Program-made: the position numbers and the translations under genes | The notes under the pieces: model-generated | Seen by the model: the letters and a program-made list of their open reading frames with translations, nothing else | Database searches by the model: none | Told to the model about the DNA's origin: nothing | Part shown: in pieces, positions 33,406 through 43,040 of the stretch | How the letters are laid out: each line of letters begins with the position of its first letter | How positions within the stretch are numbered: position 1 is the stretch's first letter | Origin: Martinezella lusitana | GTDB lineage: Bacteria > Pseudomonadota > Alphaproteobacteria > Rhizobiales > Rhizobiaceae | Length of the DNA stretch: 64,000 nucleotides | Reading direction: 5' to 3' | Assembly: GCF_014207095.1 (NCBI RefSeq) | Contig: NZ_JACHBG010000001.1 | Coordinates: 434,001-498,000 of the forward strand

Positions 33406-34045
33406 TTTCAATCTCAAGAATAAGATCGCCCATTGCTCAGCATCGAACTCAGGTTCGTCTGCTTGGTAATATCACGTGGCACGCGACCTTCCGTCTCGCT
33501 GTTTCCTTCAAATTTCCTCAACGCGATCGTGCTGAGTCGTCTTCAAACGTCGTCCCTAATGTCGTCTCGAAAGAGGTAAGGCAGAATCATTCGGGGTACG
33601 TGCGTCGATTCGGGACGGTGGGGAGAGCGGACTTTGAGCTCTCTGCTACCAGCGATCTGTATGGCAAAGAGTACAACTGGCGTTCAATTCTCAACTGAAC
33701 CCCTTGTTTTGTCAGGCAATGGCCGCGTTACGGCCGAATCTCGCGTCCTGGGCTATATTGGGAGCCGCCGCATAAGTGCCCGTAGATTAAGGATTTTCTT
33801 AACGAAGTCTAAACCTACATTACCGCGCCGCCGTCGTTTTGTGTCCTTTCGGCAACAGGGCTTACAGAAGGCTTACGCAAATCACCCTTTCCGAGAAGAT
33901 GTCGATTGCGTGACAGAGCGCGTCTTGTATTTTCACTCTCGGAAGCGAGGGCGATTGATCGTCCACTTCTTGAAACGCGAGGATGGGACAGGGAATACCT
34001 TCGGGTAGTTCTCATTCTCGACAAAAACTTTGACTGGAGGTCAAT
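33406..34045. other. 640-nt region between tRNA-Ser and first porin
   Basis: No convincing gene. Short open frames exist on both strands, but none has a good start and protein-like composition. It contains the porin promoter and leader. I looked for an integrase and for direct repeats of the tRNA 3' end and saw none. Confidence 0.5.
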
Positions 34046-35095
34046 ATGAACATCAAGAGCCTTCTTCTCGGCTCCGCTGCCGCGCTGACAGCAGTATCCG
34101 GTGCTCACGCAGCAGACGCTATCGTTGCCGCTGAGCCGGAGCCGCTTGAATACGTCCGCATCTGCGATGCATACGGCGCTGGTTACTTCTTCATCCCGGG
34201 CACCGAAACCTGCCTCAAGATCGGCGGCAAGGTTCGTACCGAAGGCAAGTGGTACGACGCTTACACCCCGGACACTCATTTCGGCACCCTTTGGCACACC
34301 CGCGCTGAGCTGCAGCTGCAGACGGCTTCGGACACCGAATACGGCCCGCTGAAGACCAACACCGAAATGCGTTGGGACTGGCAGGAAGGCAATCCGACCA
34401 AGACGAACCTGCTGCATGCCAGCATCAGCCTCGGTGGCTTCACCGTCGGTAAGGAAGACTCGCAGTTCAACGTCTTCACCGGTTATGCCGGCGACGTCAT
34501 CAACGACGACGTTATCGGTGATGGCCCGTACGAACTGAACCAGATCACCTACAACTACGACGCCGGCAACGGCTTCACGGCTGTGATCTCGGTTGAAGAC
34601 AGCAACTCCGGCACGGGCGCCGTTGGTGCTAACGGCGAAGACAGCCACAACCACTACGCTCCTGACGCCGTTGCCGGTGTTGGCTACAAGGCTGGCGCAT
34701 GGGCCTTCAAGCTCGTTGGCGGTTACGACTCGATCGTTGAAGAAGGCGCCATCAAGGCTCGCGTAGACGCTGACTTCGGCGTATTCTCGGCCTTCTTGAT
34801 GGGCGGCTGGAACACCGATGGCAGCAAGCTCAACAAGTATGCTAATGGCGACTCGATCGGCCAGAGCTGGGGTGACTGGGCTGTTTGGGGCGGTGCAAGC
34901 GTTCCGATCAACGAAAAGCTGAAGTGGAACCTGCAGCTCGCCTACACCGACAACAAGACCTTCGCCGCTACGACGAACGTCAAGTGGAACCCGGTTAAGA
35001 ACCTCCTGGTCATGCCAGAAGTCTCCTACACCAACTGGGATTCCATCAATCAGGACCAGTGGGCCGGTATCCTCCGCTTCCAGCGCAGCTTCTAA
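34046..35095 (+). CDS. RopA-type outer-membrane porin (first of tandem pair)
   Basis: 349-aa porin. A signal peptide (MNIKSLLLGSAAALTAVSGAHA, cut near residue 22; written in parts MNIKSLLLGSAA and LTAVSGAHA) leads a beta-barrel protein with the rhizobial N-terminus EPLEYVRICDAYGAGYFFIP. The barrel ends ILRFQRSF, with terminal Phe as in porins of this class. GGAGG precedes the ATG. A terminator follows, so it is probably monocistronic. The second porin (35560-36648) is similar along its full length. It allows diffusion of small solutes across the outer membrane. Confidence 0.93.
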   Translation: MNIKSLLLGSAAALTAVSGAHAADAIVAAEPEPLEYVRICDAYGAGYFFIPGTETCLKIGGKVRTEGKWYDAYTPDTHFGTLWHTRAELQLQTASDTEYGPLKTNTEMRWDWQEGNPTKTNLLHASISLGGFTVGKEDSQFNVFTGYAGDVINDDVIGDGPYELNQITYNYDAGNGFTAVISVEDSNSGTGAVGANGEDSHNHYAPDAVAGVGYKAGAWAFKLVGGYDSIVEEGAIKARVDADFGVFSAFLMGGWNTDGSKLNKYANGDSIGQSWGDWAVWGGASVPINEKLKWNLQLAYTDNKTFAATTNVKWNPVKNLLVMPEVSYTNWDSINQDQWAGILRFQRSF

Positions 35096-35559
35096 TCTAG
35101 TATGACTTCGGTCATATAGGATTTCTCACTTCGGTGAGGAAAAGCCCGGTCGAAAGATCGGGCCTTTTGCGTTGTCTATAGCGGCATTTCTTTCTGATAT
35201 TGGAAGTATAGAGCCGGCTGTCCCGGCGCAGCACACTTCCGCCACGGATATCGCTTATCGGGCGAAAGTTTTTTCCGTGTAATCTTAAGCAGAACCTATT
35301 CTCGACGCGGCAGAAATATGACGAATTTGCGACGTGATTTTTGTGCAACGCACCGTTTGAAACGCGCGTCATAAATGCCGACAGTTTGTATCTGATATTG
35401 CTCTGAAAAAAACGATCTGTAGGGTCCAAATCAGAAGCAAGACTTACGGTCTTGGTTCTCCCGGATCAGGGGTCAACTTTAAAAACTAGGTAGGGTGGGG
35501 AACGTCGATTTTTCGGCGTGATGTCTTGCGCCTTATTGATATTGAAACTGGAGTTTCCA
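35096..35559. other. Intergenic region between the two porins
   Basis: 464 nt. A terminator lies at 35139-35168. The remaining 390 nt hold the second porin promoter and a long leader; the last part has a run of A residues near 35406 and an AT-rich patch before the ATG. No gene is supported. Confidence 0.5.
35139..35168 (+). terminator. Terminator of first porin
   Basis: AAAGCCCGGTC-GAAA-GATCGGGCCTTTT: an 8-bp stem with one G-U pair, followed by a T-run, 44 nt past the stop. Confidence 0.85.
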
Positions 35560-36648
35560 ATGAACATCAAGAGCCTTCTTCTCGGCTCCGCTGCTGCGCT
35601 GGCAGCAGTATCCGGTGCTCACGCAGCCGACGCCATCGTTGCTGCTGAGCCGGAGCCACTGGAATACGTTCGCATCTGCGACGCATACGGTGCAGGCTAC
35701 TTCTTCATTCCGGGCACCGAAACCTGCCTCAAGGTCGGCGGCTTGGTTCGTACCGAAGGCAAGTGGTACGATGCTTACAACCCGAATACCCACAACGGCA
35801 CTATCTGGCATACTCGCGCTCAGCTGAGCCTCGATACTGCATCGGACACCGAATACGGTCCGCTGAAGACCAACACTGTCATCCGTTGGGACTGGCAGGA
35901 AGGCAACACCACCACCACGAAGCTGCTCTGGGCTAACATCAGCCTCGGTGGCTTCCTCGTCGGTAAGGCTGACTCGCAGTACAACGTCTTCACCGGTTAT
36001 GCCGGCGACGTCATCAACGACGACGTGGTCTATGACGGCCCGTACGAACTGAACCAGATCAGCTACAACTACGACGCCGGCAACGGCTTCACGGCTGTGG
36101 TCTCCGTTGAAGACAGTAACTCCGGTGCGGATGCCTCTTCCTTCGGCGGCGCCTGGGTTAAGTCAGAGCAAAACCACTATGCTCCGAACGCTGTTGCCGG
36201 TATCGGCTACAAGGTTGGCAACTTCGGCTTCAAGGTCGTCGGCGGTTATGACTCGATCGTCGAAGAAGGCGCTATCAAGGCTCGCGTCGACGCTGACTTC
36301 GGCGTCTTCAAGGCCTTCTTGATGGGTGGCTGGAACACTGACGGCAAGAAGCTGAACCAGTATGCCGGTTCGAACCTCGACGCGTCTGCTTGCCCGGTTG
36401 GCCGTGGCGATCTCTGCGGCTGGGGTGACTGGGCAGTTTGGGGTGGCATTGGCGTTCCGGTCAACGACAAGCTGAAGTGGAACCTGCAGCTCGCCTACAC
36501 CGACTCGAAGATCTTTGCCGCGACCACGAACCTGAAGTGGAACCCGGTCAAGAACCTGCTCATCGAGCCGGAAGTCTCCTACACCAACTTCGATTCTGTG
36601 AACCAGGATCAGTGGGCTGGTATCCTCCGCTTCCAGCGCAGCTTCTAA
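35560..36648 (+). CDS. RopA-type outer-membrane porin (second of tandem pair)
   Basis: 362-aa porin closely similar to the first (same signal peptide start MNIKSLLLGSAAAL and the same ending ILRFQRSF). It carries an extra stretch in a late loop (NLDASACPVGRGDLCGWGDW), with two cysteines absent from the first porin; they could form a surface disulfide. GGAG precedes the ATG at 35560, and the upstream in-frame 14 codons are not signal-peptide-like. A terminator follows. The pair probably arose by duplication and may differ in expression or loop specificity. Confidence 0.93.
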   Translation: MNIKSLLLGSAAALAAVSGAHAADAIVAAEPEPLEYVRICDAYGAGYFFIPGTETCLKVGGLVRTEGKWYDAYNPNTHNGTIWHTRAQLSLDTASDTEYGPLKTNTVIRWDWQEGNTTTTKLLWANISLGGFLVGKADSQYNVFTGYAGDVINDDVVYDGPYELNQISYNYDAGNGFTAVVSVEDSNSGADASSFGGAWVKSEQNHYAPNAVAGIGYKVGNFGFKVVGGYDSIVEEGAIKARVDADFGVFKAFLMGGWNTDGKKLNQYAGSNLDASACPVGRGDLCGWGDWAVWGGIGVPVNDKLKWNLQLAYTDSKIFAATTNLKWNPVKNLLIEPEVSYTNFDSVNQDQWAGILRFQRSF

Positions 36649-36709
36649 TTCGGTCCGCCGAATCGACATCGACAGATTTTCTGATCTGACCTCCGATCAG
36701 AAAAGGGCA

Positions 36710-36737
36710 GGCCCGGTTTTCCCAACCGGGCCTTTTT
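36710..36737 (+). terminator. Terminator of second porin
   Basis: GGCCCGGTT-TTCCC-AACCGGGCC followed by TTTTTATT, 62 nt past the stop. Confidence 0.88.
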
Positions 36738-36771
36738 ATTGTGCACAGTCCCGAAGGCCGATCAGCTTGCC

Positions 36772-37665
36772 TCAAAGCGCTGAGAGAAAGCTTCGAATGA
36801 CTTCCGGGATATCGCCGAGATGCAGGAGAGGGGCATGACCTTGGCCCGCCACCGACTTGATGACCATGCCCGGATGTCGGCGCGCCATGTCTTCGATGGT
36901 GCGCGTGCTCAGCAGCTTGGTGTTTTCACCGCGAATCACCATCAGCGGAGTGTCGTTGAAGGCCTCGAATTGCGGCCAAAGGTCCGCAAGAGGTGCTTCA
37001 AAATCAAGCGCTAGCAGCTGTTGGGCGATGGCCGGGTCATAATCGGCCACGGGTTTGCCGTCACGAAAGTCATAGATCGCGCCGGCCATGTCCTGCCAGT
37101 CGCCGTCGGCAAGCGCCGTGAATGTGGCGCCGTGATTCTCCCGCAGAATGGCAACGGCATCGTCCCGGTCGGCCGGTTTTCTGTCTCGATTGAGATAGTC
37201 GCGAATTTCAGCCAGGCCGGGCTTTTCGATCGCAGGTCCGATATCGTTGAGAATGGCCGCTTTCAGAAGATCCGGACGGCTGGCCGCGAGCAGATGCATG
37301 ACGAGGCCGCCGCGCGAGGTGCCGATGAAGACGGCTTTTGGGATGTCGAGTGTGGAGCAGAGGCTAACGACGTCCTGGGTTTCGACCACGAGATTATAGT
37401 GGGATTTGTCCACGTCCCGTTCGGACCGCCCGCGCCCGCGGGCGTCGAGCGTCAGTACTCTGTAGGGCGCTGCTGAATGATACGCCAAGAGCATCGCCAA
37501 TTGGTGAAAGTCGCGCGAATTGCGCGTCAGACCCGGCAGGCAGATGATGGGCGGCCGTTCCTGTGTGGCCTGCGCGTCACCGATATAGTCTCGAACATAA
37601 AGCTTCAGGCCGTCCTCGGCCGCTATCGTTCGAACAAGGAAGCCGCTTTTGTCATCGCTGCGCAT
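36772..37665 (-). CDS. Alpha/beta hydrolase
   Basis: 297-aa cytosolic hydrolase. The nucleophile elbow GTSRGG (about residue 117) carries the serine; PPIICLPGLTRNSRDFHQL is the oxyanion region, and the late VAGQGHAPLLH carries the catalytic His. Substrate unknown. It stands alone between the porins and the transglycosylase gene, on the opposite strand to the porins. Confidence 0.86.
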   Translation of the reverse strand: MRSDDKSGFLVRTIAAEDGLKLYVRDYIGDAQATQERPPIICLPGLTRNSRDFHQLAMLLAYHSAAPYRVLTLDARGRGRSERDVDKSHYNLVVETQDVVSLCSTLDIPKAVFIGTSRGGLVMHLLAASRPDLLKAAILNDIGPAIEKPGLAEIRDYLNRDRKPADRDDAVAILRENHGATFTALADGDWQDMAGAIYDFRDGKPVADYDPAIAQQLLALDFEAPLADLWPQFEAFNDTPLMVIRGENTKLLSTRTIEDMARRHPGMVIKSVAGQGHAPLLHLGDIPEVIRSFLSAL

Positions 37666-37751
37666 GCATCGTGCCTCGTGCTTGGGATATCACGAGAAAT
37701 GTAGCGTCAATCCCGCGGTCTGCACAACCGCACCCAAGCACGCCGGCCCGA

Positions 37752-39800
37752 TCACGTGCGGCCGTTGACGAGATCGCTGACGATATCGGTCTTCTGCCCA
37801 AGCCGGGCCTTGTAGACCTGATAGTTCTCCATGACACGCTGGACGTAGTTGCGCGTCTCGGGGAAGGGGATGCGCTCTATCCAATCGATGACGTTGTCGA
37901 GCGATTTGCCGCGCGGGTCGCCATAACGGGTGATCCACTCGGGAACCTTGTTCGGGCCGGCATTGTAGGCAATGAAGGTCAGAATGTAGGAGCCGCCGAA
38001 CGTGTCGATCTGTTCGCCGAGATAGTGAGCGCCAAGTGTGGCGTTATAGCCGGCATCCTGCGTCAGTTTTTCGGCGGAATAGGCTATGCCGTGCCGACCG
38101 GCGACCGCCTTGGCCGTCTTCGGCAGCAATTGCAGCAGGCCGCGCGCATTCGCCGAGGAGACCGCAGCCGGATTGAAGGCGCTTTCCTGTCGGGCGATGG
38201 CATAGGCCAAAGCTTTGCCGGAACCCGAGATATTGGCGTTCTGCGGAATGACGCCGATCGGGAAGGCGAGCGCGGCGACATCGACACCGCGGCCATAGGC
38301 GATCTTGCCGATCTGCAACGAAAGCTGATGATTGCCGGAGCGCTCTGCCTGAGCTGCCAGCAAGGCGATTTCGCCGGGGCCATCCAGCTGTCGTGCCAAT
38401 GCGCGGTAGATTGCCTCGGCGCGCCAGCCATGTCCCGCCGCTTCGAGCCGCGAAATCGCCTGCACCGCCTCGCGTGCCTGAAAGCGCTGGCGATCGGTGG
38501 GCGAGGGGGAAGGATAGGTGACGTCTAGCGTCCGCCGGCCAAGTTTCTCGGCGGCAAGCTGGCCGTAGAACGTGCTGGGATAGGCCGCCGCCTTGGCATA
38601 GAAATCGGCTGCCTTGCCCGGGCCACCCGCCTCGGCCGCGCGTCCGAGCCAGTACCAGCCGCGTGATTGCGAGATCGGCCCATTCGACACCTGCAGGATC
38701 TTGCGGAAATGGCCCGATGCGCTCGCTCCGTCCTGCAGACCGCGCAAGGCATACCACCCGGCATGGAATTCGGCTTCGCCGACATCCTGCGGGCTCTCTG
38801 CGACGCTGGCGTCGACGACGCGATAGGCATCTTTGAAGTCACCCTGATCCACCAACCCGCGGCTGACGATCCGCTGCTCGTTCCACCATTGGCCGGGGCT
38901 GACGAGCACGCTACGATCCTTGGGCATCTGTCCAAGCAGGGTGGCGGCATCGTCATATTTGTTCTGCCAGCGCAGGTTCTTGATGCGCATGTAGAGATAG
39001 GCAGGATCCTTGCGCCATTGGGCGTCGATCGCCGCAATCAACCCGTCGGCCTTGCTCGAGCGATCGTTGACCGCAGCCCAGGCCTTGTAGAGCGATTGTG
39101 CCTTCCCGAGGTCGCCGAAGCGTTTCGCCTGAGCGGTACGGTCGCGATAAAGCAGAAAGTCCATGCGAGCCTTATGATCGGCGGGCGACAGCAGCGCGGC
39201 GAATTCGGCGAGGATCTTGTCTTCGAAAGGCTTGTCGAGCGCCTCGGTACGCCAGATCTTGCGGATCAGCTTCGCAGCTTGAGATGCGGAGCCGCGCGCC
39301 ACGAGCGCCCGAGACAGGATCACCGAGCCTTCCACGGTTTCCGGCTGGGTGCTGCCAAAGGCAGCGAGAATCTGTTCCGTGGACGGATTTTCGATGTAGA
39401 GCGCCCGCTCCGAGTTCGCACGCAGGCTGCTAAGACCCGGCCAACCGACAAGTTCGCGCGCAGCGGCGGCAATTTCTCCGGATGGGATGCCCGGCTGGCC
39501 AGAGGTCGCAATCGCCCAGGTCAGTATGTGACGGTCGAGCGTGCCTTCTCGCATGCTGTTGCGGACGGCAAGCGCCTGCATCGGGTTCTTGTTGGAGAGC
39601 GCATCGAGACCGGCCTTCAAATCGCCACTGATCGGGGCAATGGCACCGCCACGCGGTATGGCGGCCGTGCTGATCGGATCCGGCGTCGACATCGCGACAT
39701 CGCCGCGGATCGCTGTGGGCTGGCCGGAAGGTTGAGACGCAAAAGCGCCCCACGCAACCGCCAGGCCCATGGCGGTCCAGATCATCACAGGTCTTTTCAT
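37752..39800 (-). CDS. Soluble lytic murein transglycosylase
   Basis: 682-aa periplasmic enzyme that cleaves peptidoglycan with formation of 1,6-anhydro-muramyl products. A signal peptide-like start (MKRPVMIWTAMGLAVAWGAF) precedes a long alpha-helical superhelix (about 60-500), and a C-terminal lysozyme-like domain carries the catalytic Glu in AIARQESAFNPAAVSSANAR, then GLLQLLPKTAKAVA. Matches Slt70. A GTG start at 39812 is also open. It is divergent from dapA, an order seen in rhizobia. Confidence 0.9.
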   Translation of the reverse strand: MKRPVMIWTAMGLAVAWGAFASQPSGQPTAIRGDVAMSTPDPISTAAIPRGGAIAPISGDLKAGLDALSNKNPMQALAVRNSMREGTLDRHILTWAIATSGQPGIPSGEIAAAARELVGWPGLSSLRANSERALYIENPSTEQILAAFGSTQPETVEGSVILSRALVARGSASQAAKLIRKIWRTEALDKPFEDKILAEFAALLSPADHKARMDFLLYRDRTAQAKRFGDLGKAQSLYKAWAAVNDRSSKADGLIAAIDAQWRKDPAYLYMRIKNLRWQNKYDDAATLLGQMPKDRSVLVSPGQWWNEQRIVSRGLVDQGDFKDAYRVVDASVAESPQDVGEAEFHAGWYALRGLQDGASASGHFRKILQVSNGPISQSRGWYWLGRAAEAGGPGKAADFYAKAAAYPSTFYGQLAAEKLGRRTLDVTYPSPSPTDRQRFQAREAVQAISRLEAAGHGWRAEAIYRALARQLDGPGEIALLAAQAERSGNHQLSLQIGKIAYGRGVDVAALAFPIGVIPQNANISGSGKALAYAIARQESAFNPAAVSSANARGLLQLLPKTAKAVAGRHGIAYSAEKLTQDAGYNATLGAHYLGEQIDTFGGSYILTFIAYNAGPNKVPEWITRYGDPRGKSLDNVIDWIERIPFPETRNYVQRVMENYQVYKARLGQKTDIVSDLVNGRT

Positions 39801-40017
39801 CCGGCTACTCACAAAACAATCAGGCCCTTTCCATTTGCCTAATGCTATATTAACGAAACCTTACCGGCGGTTCGAATTTCAATCAATTATCATATCGGAA
39901 ACTGCCCCACACCAATCAAAGCGCGCTTGTCGCCGTCAAGCCGGCGCTTTATGGTGCGCGGATTCATAACCATGGATTGCGGCTGAAGCATGAAGGCAGC
40001 GCCGCTAGGAGACTTGT

Positions 40018-40902
40018 ATGTTCCAGGGGTCCATTCCCGCACTCGTTACGCCCTTTACTGACGCTGGCAAGTTTGATGAGGCGTCCTTTGCCTCCCATGT
40101 CGAGTGGCAGATAAAAGAGGGTAGCCGCGGCTTGGTGCCCGTGGGCACAACGGGCGAATCGCCGACCTTGTCGCATGACGAGCACAAGCGTGTCGTCGAG
40201 CTTTGCATCGAAGTGGCGAACAAGCGCGTTCCCGTCATGGCGGGCGCAGGCTCGAACAATACGCGTGAAGCGATCGAGCTTGCCCAGCATGCCGAAAAAG
40301 TCGGCGCTAACGCCGTGCTCGTCGTCACTCCCTATTACAACAAGCCGACGCAGAAGGGGCTCTTCGCTCATTTCGCCGCCGTTGCCGAAGCCGTGAAGCT
40401 GCCGATCTACATCTATAACATTCCAGGCCGTTCGGTCGTGGATATGACGCCAGAGACGATGGGTGCACTCGCCAAGGCCTATGGCAACATCGTCGGAGTG
40501 AAGGATGCGACGGGCAAAATCGAACGGGTTTCCGAGCAGCGCATCACCTGCGGCAGCGACTTCCGCCAGCTTTCCGGTGAAGACGCAACGGCGCTGGGCT
40601 TCAATGCTCACGGTGGCATCGGCTGCATTTCGGTAACGGCCAATATCGCGCCGCGCCTCTGCGCCGAGTTCCAGGCGGCGACGCTTGCCGGCGACTATGC
40701 CAAGGCGCTGGAGTATCAGGACCGTCTGATGCCTCTGCACAAGGCGATCTTCCTTGAGCCTGGTCTCTGCGGTGCTAAGTATGGCCTTTCCCGTCTTGGT
40801 CGGATGAGCCGCAATGTCCGCTCACCGCTATTGTCGACCCTTGAGCCCCGCACGGAAGCTGCGATCGATGCGGCCATGCGCCATGCCGGCCTGCTGAACT
40901 GA
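40018..40902 (+). CDS. dapA: 4-hydroxy-tetrahydrodipicolinate synthase
   Basis: 294-aa TIM-barrel enzyme of lysine and diaminopimelate biosynthesis that condenses pyruvate with aspartate semialdehyde. The Schiff-base lysine is K162 (GVKDATG) and the catalytic Tyr is Y133 (YIYNIPGRS); [14 protein letters not shown] is the phosphate-like motif. The length is standard. A hairpin terminator follows. It is upstream of smpB, with transcription in the same direction. Confidence 0.96.
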   Translation: MFQGSIPALVTPFTDAGKFDEASFASHVEWQIKEGSRGLVPVGTTGESPTLSHDEHKRVVELCIEVANKRVPVMAGAGSNNTREAIELAQHAEKVGANAVLVVTPYYNKPTQKGLFAHFAAVAEAVKLPIYIYNIPGRSVVDMTPETMGALAKAYGNIVGVKDATGKIERVSEQRITCGSDFRQLSGEDATALGFNAHGGIGCISVTANIAPRLCAEFQAATLAGDYAKALEYQDRLMPLHKAIFLEPGLCGAKYGLSRLGRMSRNVRSPLLSTLEPRTEAAIDAAMRHAGLLN

Positions 40903-40932
40903 GGCCGATTGCAGACTCATTGCCAAACTCTG

Positions 40933-40972
40933 CGAGACCGCTCTCTTCACAAGGAGAGCGGTCTCGCTTATT
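40933..40972 (+). terminator. Terminator of dapA
   Basis: The 13-bp perfect stem CGAGACCGCTCTC/GAGAGCGGTCTCG with an 8-nt loop, followed by CTTATTT. Confidence 0.75.
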
Positions 40973-41042
40973 TAGAGTGCTGAAACCTGGGCCGCGCTGT
41001 TAGCCGCAGCCGGAATGACGTCAGAAAAGAAGAAGAACAATC

Positions 41043-41522
41043 ATGGCCCCCAAAGGCAGCCAGCGCGTAGTGAACAAGATCGTGGCGGAGAACCGAAAGG
41101 CACGCTTCAACTACGAGATTATCGACACGTATGAAGCGGGTCTCGTGCTGAAGGGCACGGAGGTCAAGTCGCTGCGTGAAGGCAAGGCCAACATTGCCGA
41201 ATCCTACGCTTCCGATGAAGACGGCGAGATCTGGCTCATCAACTCCTATTTGCCGGAATATCTGCAGGCGAACCGCTTCAATCATGAGCCGCGTCGCCGC
41301 CGTAAGCTGCTGCTCTCCGGCCGCGAAATCGGCAGGCTGCGTTCCGCCGTCAACCGCGAGGGCATGACGCTGGTGCCGTTGAAGATCTATTTCAACGATA
41401 GCGGCCGTGCAAAACTTGAGTTGGCGCTCGCCAAGGGTAAGAAGCTGCACGATAAGCGCGAGTCCGAGAAGGAACGCGACTGGAACCGCCAGAAGAGCCG
41501 GCTGCTCAAGGACAACGGCTAA
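41043..41522 (+). CDS. smpB: tmRNA-binding protein SmpB
   Basis: 159-aa RNA-binding protein that brings tmRNA to stalled ribosomes for trans-translation. The OB-fold core includes [19 protein letters not shown] and the basic C-terminal tail ([20 protein letters not shown]) that probes the mRNA channel. The ssrA gene itself is not in the window. AAGAAGAA lies upstream of the ATG. Confidence 0.95.
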   Translation: MAPKGSQRVVNKIVAENRKARFNYEIIDTYEAGLVLKGTEVKSLREGKANIAESYASDEDGEIWLINSYLPEYLQANRFNHEPRRRRKLLLSGREIGRLRSAVNREGMTLVPLKIYFNDSGRAKLELALAKGKKLHDKRESEKERDWNRQKSRLLKDNG

Positions 41523-41641
41523 AACCTACTGCATTAGCCGAACTGCCTTGATTCCCGGCGAGCGGCTGGGTTCCGTCAAGCATAGGTAAAGCAACCACAG
41601 AAGTCTGGCTTCGAAGACCGCAGGCAGCCATCCATTCGGCT

Positions 41642-42226
41642 TTATTGTTCGGCGTCGGCTTCCGTATGAGCCACATCTGCAGTGCGGTGAGCGCGTTCCG
41701 AGGGTTCGCGGCCGATTTCGGCCTTCAACGATACGAGGTCGATGAAGTGATCGGCCTGACGGCGCAGGTCGTCGGCAATCATGGGCGGCTGGGTCGCCAT
41801 CGTCGAAATCACCGAAACCTTGCGGCCGCGACGCTGCAAAGCTTCCACCAGCGTCGTGAAGTCGCCGTCGCCGGAGAAGATCACCAGATGATCGACGGTC
41901 TCGGATTGCTCCATGGCGTCGATCGCCAGCTCGATGTCCATGTTGCCCTTGATCTTGCGGCGTCCCATGGAGTCGGTAAATTCCTTCGCCGGCTTGGTAA
42001 TGACCTTGTAGCCATTGTAATCGAGCCAGTCGATCAGCGGGCGGATGGAGGAATATTCCTGATCCTCAATGAGGGCGGTGTAGTAATAGGCGCGCAGCAG
42101 ATATCCACGTTTTTGAAACGCCTTCAGGAGCTTGCGGTAGTCTATGTCAAAGCCGAGGCTCTTAGATGCAGCGTAGAGATTGGCGCCGTCTATAAAAAGT
42201 GCGATTTTCTCGCGTGGGTCAAACAT
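41642..42226 (-). CDS. NYN domain (LabA/DUF88-like) protein
   Basis: 194-aa protein with an N-terminal NYN/PIN-like nuclease fold: IALFIDGANLYAASKSLGFD carries the first acidic residue and VIFSGDGDFTTLVEAL the second. NYN domains are predicted RNases. The last 30 residues are Arg/Glu/Ala-rich and probably disordered. It is divergent from rpoZ and convergent with smpB. The 312-nt upstream region holds the promoters. Confidence 0.87.
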   Translation of the reverse strand: MFDPREKIALFIDGANLYAASKSLGFDIDYRKLLKAFQKRGYLLRAYYYTALIEDQEYSSIRPLIDWLDYNGYKVITKPAKEFTDSMGRRKIKGNMDIELAIDAMEQSETVDHLVIFSGDGDFTTLVEALQRRGRKVSVISTMATQPPMIADDLRRQADHFIDLVSLKAEIGREPSERAHRTADVAHTEADAEQ

Positions 42227-42538
42227 CGCTTACATATCCACTGTTACAAAAACGTAATCTTTTTATTCAAAGGTAAGCTAAAACAAGGCCTTGTACAGCG
42301 TCCGAAGAATAATTCGAATTACTTTATGAATTATTCATATAAACGAGATTTAGGGCACGCTACGCGATATTCCAAGCAATCTTAGGTGGAATGCACCATT
42401 TGTCTAGGAGAATTTTAGCACTTTATGGGATTGCGCGCAGGGGCTCAAACAGGAAAAACTTGAATTTGCCATCGTTTGCTTGTATCGGCGTGCTACTCCG
42501 AGACATGATGACGACATCACGACCGCAAAGGACAGGCA
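42227..42538. other. Intergenic region between NYN gene and rpoZ
   Basis: 312 nt, AT-rich near the NYN side. It contains the inverted repeat GAATAATTC...GAATTATTC (42307-42315 and 42328-42336), a possible regulatory site, and the rpoZ promoter. No gene is seen. Confidence 0.5.
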
Positions 42539-42940
42539 ATGGCCCGTGTCACAGTAGAAGATTGCATTGATAAAGTAGAGAACCGGTTCGAGCTCGTGCT
42601 GCTTGCCAGCCATCGCGCCCGCCTGATCTCGCAGGGCTCCTCCATCACCATCGACCGCGATAACGACAAGAACCCTGTCGTTGCGCTGCGTGAAATCGCT
42701 GATGAGACGCTGTCGCCCGACGACCTCAAGGAAGATCTGATCCACTCGCTGCAGAAGCATGTCGAAGTGGATGAGCCCGAGCCCGATCCAGCAAGCCTGC
42801 TTGCGGCCGGTGGTGCTTCGGCTGCCAGCGACGAGGAAGAAGACGCTCCGGAAGCCGTCACTTTCGACCAGATGTCGGAAGAAGAACTGCTGGCCGGCAT
42901 CGAAGGCCTTGTTCCGCCGGAAAAAAGCGACGATTACTGA
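42539..42940 (+). CDS. rpoZ: RNA polymerase omega subunit
   Basis: 133-aa omega subunit, which helps RNA polymerase assembly and carries part of the ppGpp site in E. coli. The conserved N-terminus is visible ([20 protein letters not shown], then [10 protein letters not shown]), and the C-terminus is the extended acidic form seen in alphaproteobacteria. It lies just upstream of rsh, a functional match for the stringent response. Confidence 0.95.
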   Translation: MARVTVEDCIDKVENRFELVLLASHRARLISQGSSITIDRDNDKNPVVALREIADETLSPDDLKEDLIHSLQKHVEVDEPEPDPASLLAAGGASAASDEEEDAPEAVTFDQMSEEELLAGIEGLVPPEKSDDY

Positions 42941-42989
42941 TCGTCGATCTTGATGCTCCGGGCAGGAGCGATATGATGAGGGGATGCGT

Positions 42990-43016
42990 GCGCCGGTCAT
43001 ATGACTGGCGCGCTTT
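42990..43016 (+). terminator. Terminator between rpoZ and rsh
   Basis: GCGCCGGTCAT/ATGACTGGCGC forms an 11-bp near-perfect stem (one G-U pair) with a CATATG centre, followed by GCTTTTGTTTTT. It lies upstream of rsh, so rsh may need its own promoter or readthrough. Confidence 0.75.
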
Positions 43017-43040
43017 TGTTTTTGAGGGAGTAGCCTTGGA

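Noticed and set aside
33294..33698. Plus-strand frame running through tRNA-Ser
   Set aside because: It overlaps the whole tRNA gene; the composition is not convincing and there is no ribosome binding site.
33316..34045. Integration site of a mobile element at tRNA-Ser
   Set aside because: No integrase gene and no repeat of the tRNA 3' end was seen nearby; the next genes are ordinary porins.
38667..39842. Plus-strand 391-codon frame over the transglycosylase gene
   Set aside because: Antisense shadow with no recognisable motif; the other strand has the catalytic Glu and the Slt layout.
42058..42067. A GGAATATTCC palindrome inside the NYN gene as a third IolR site
   Set aside because: It lacks the 2-nt centre and lies in coding sequence far from inositol genes.
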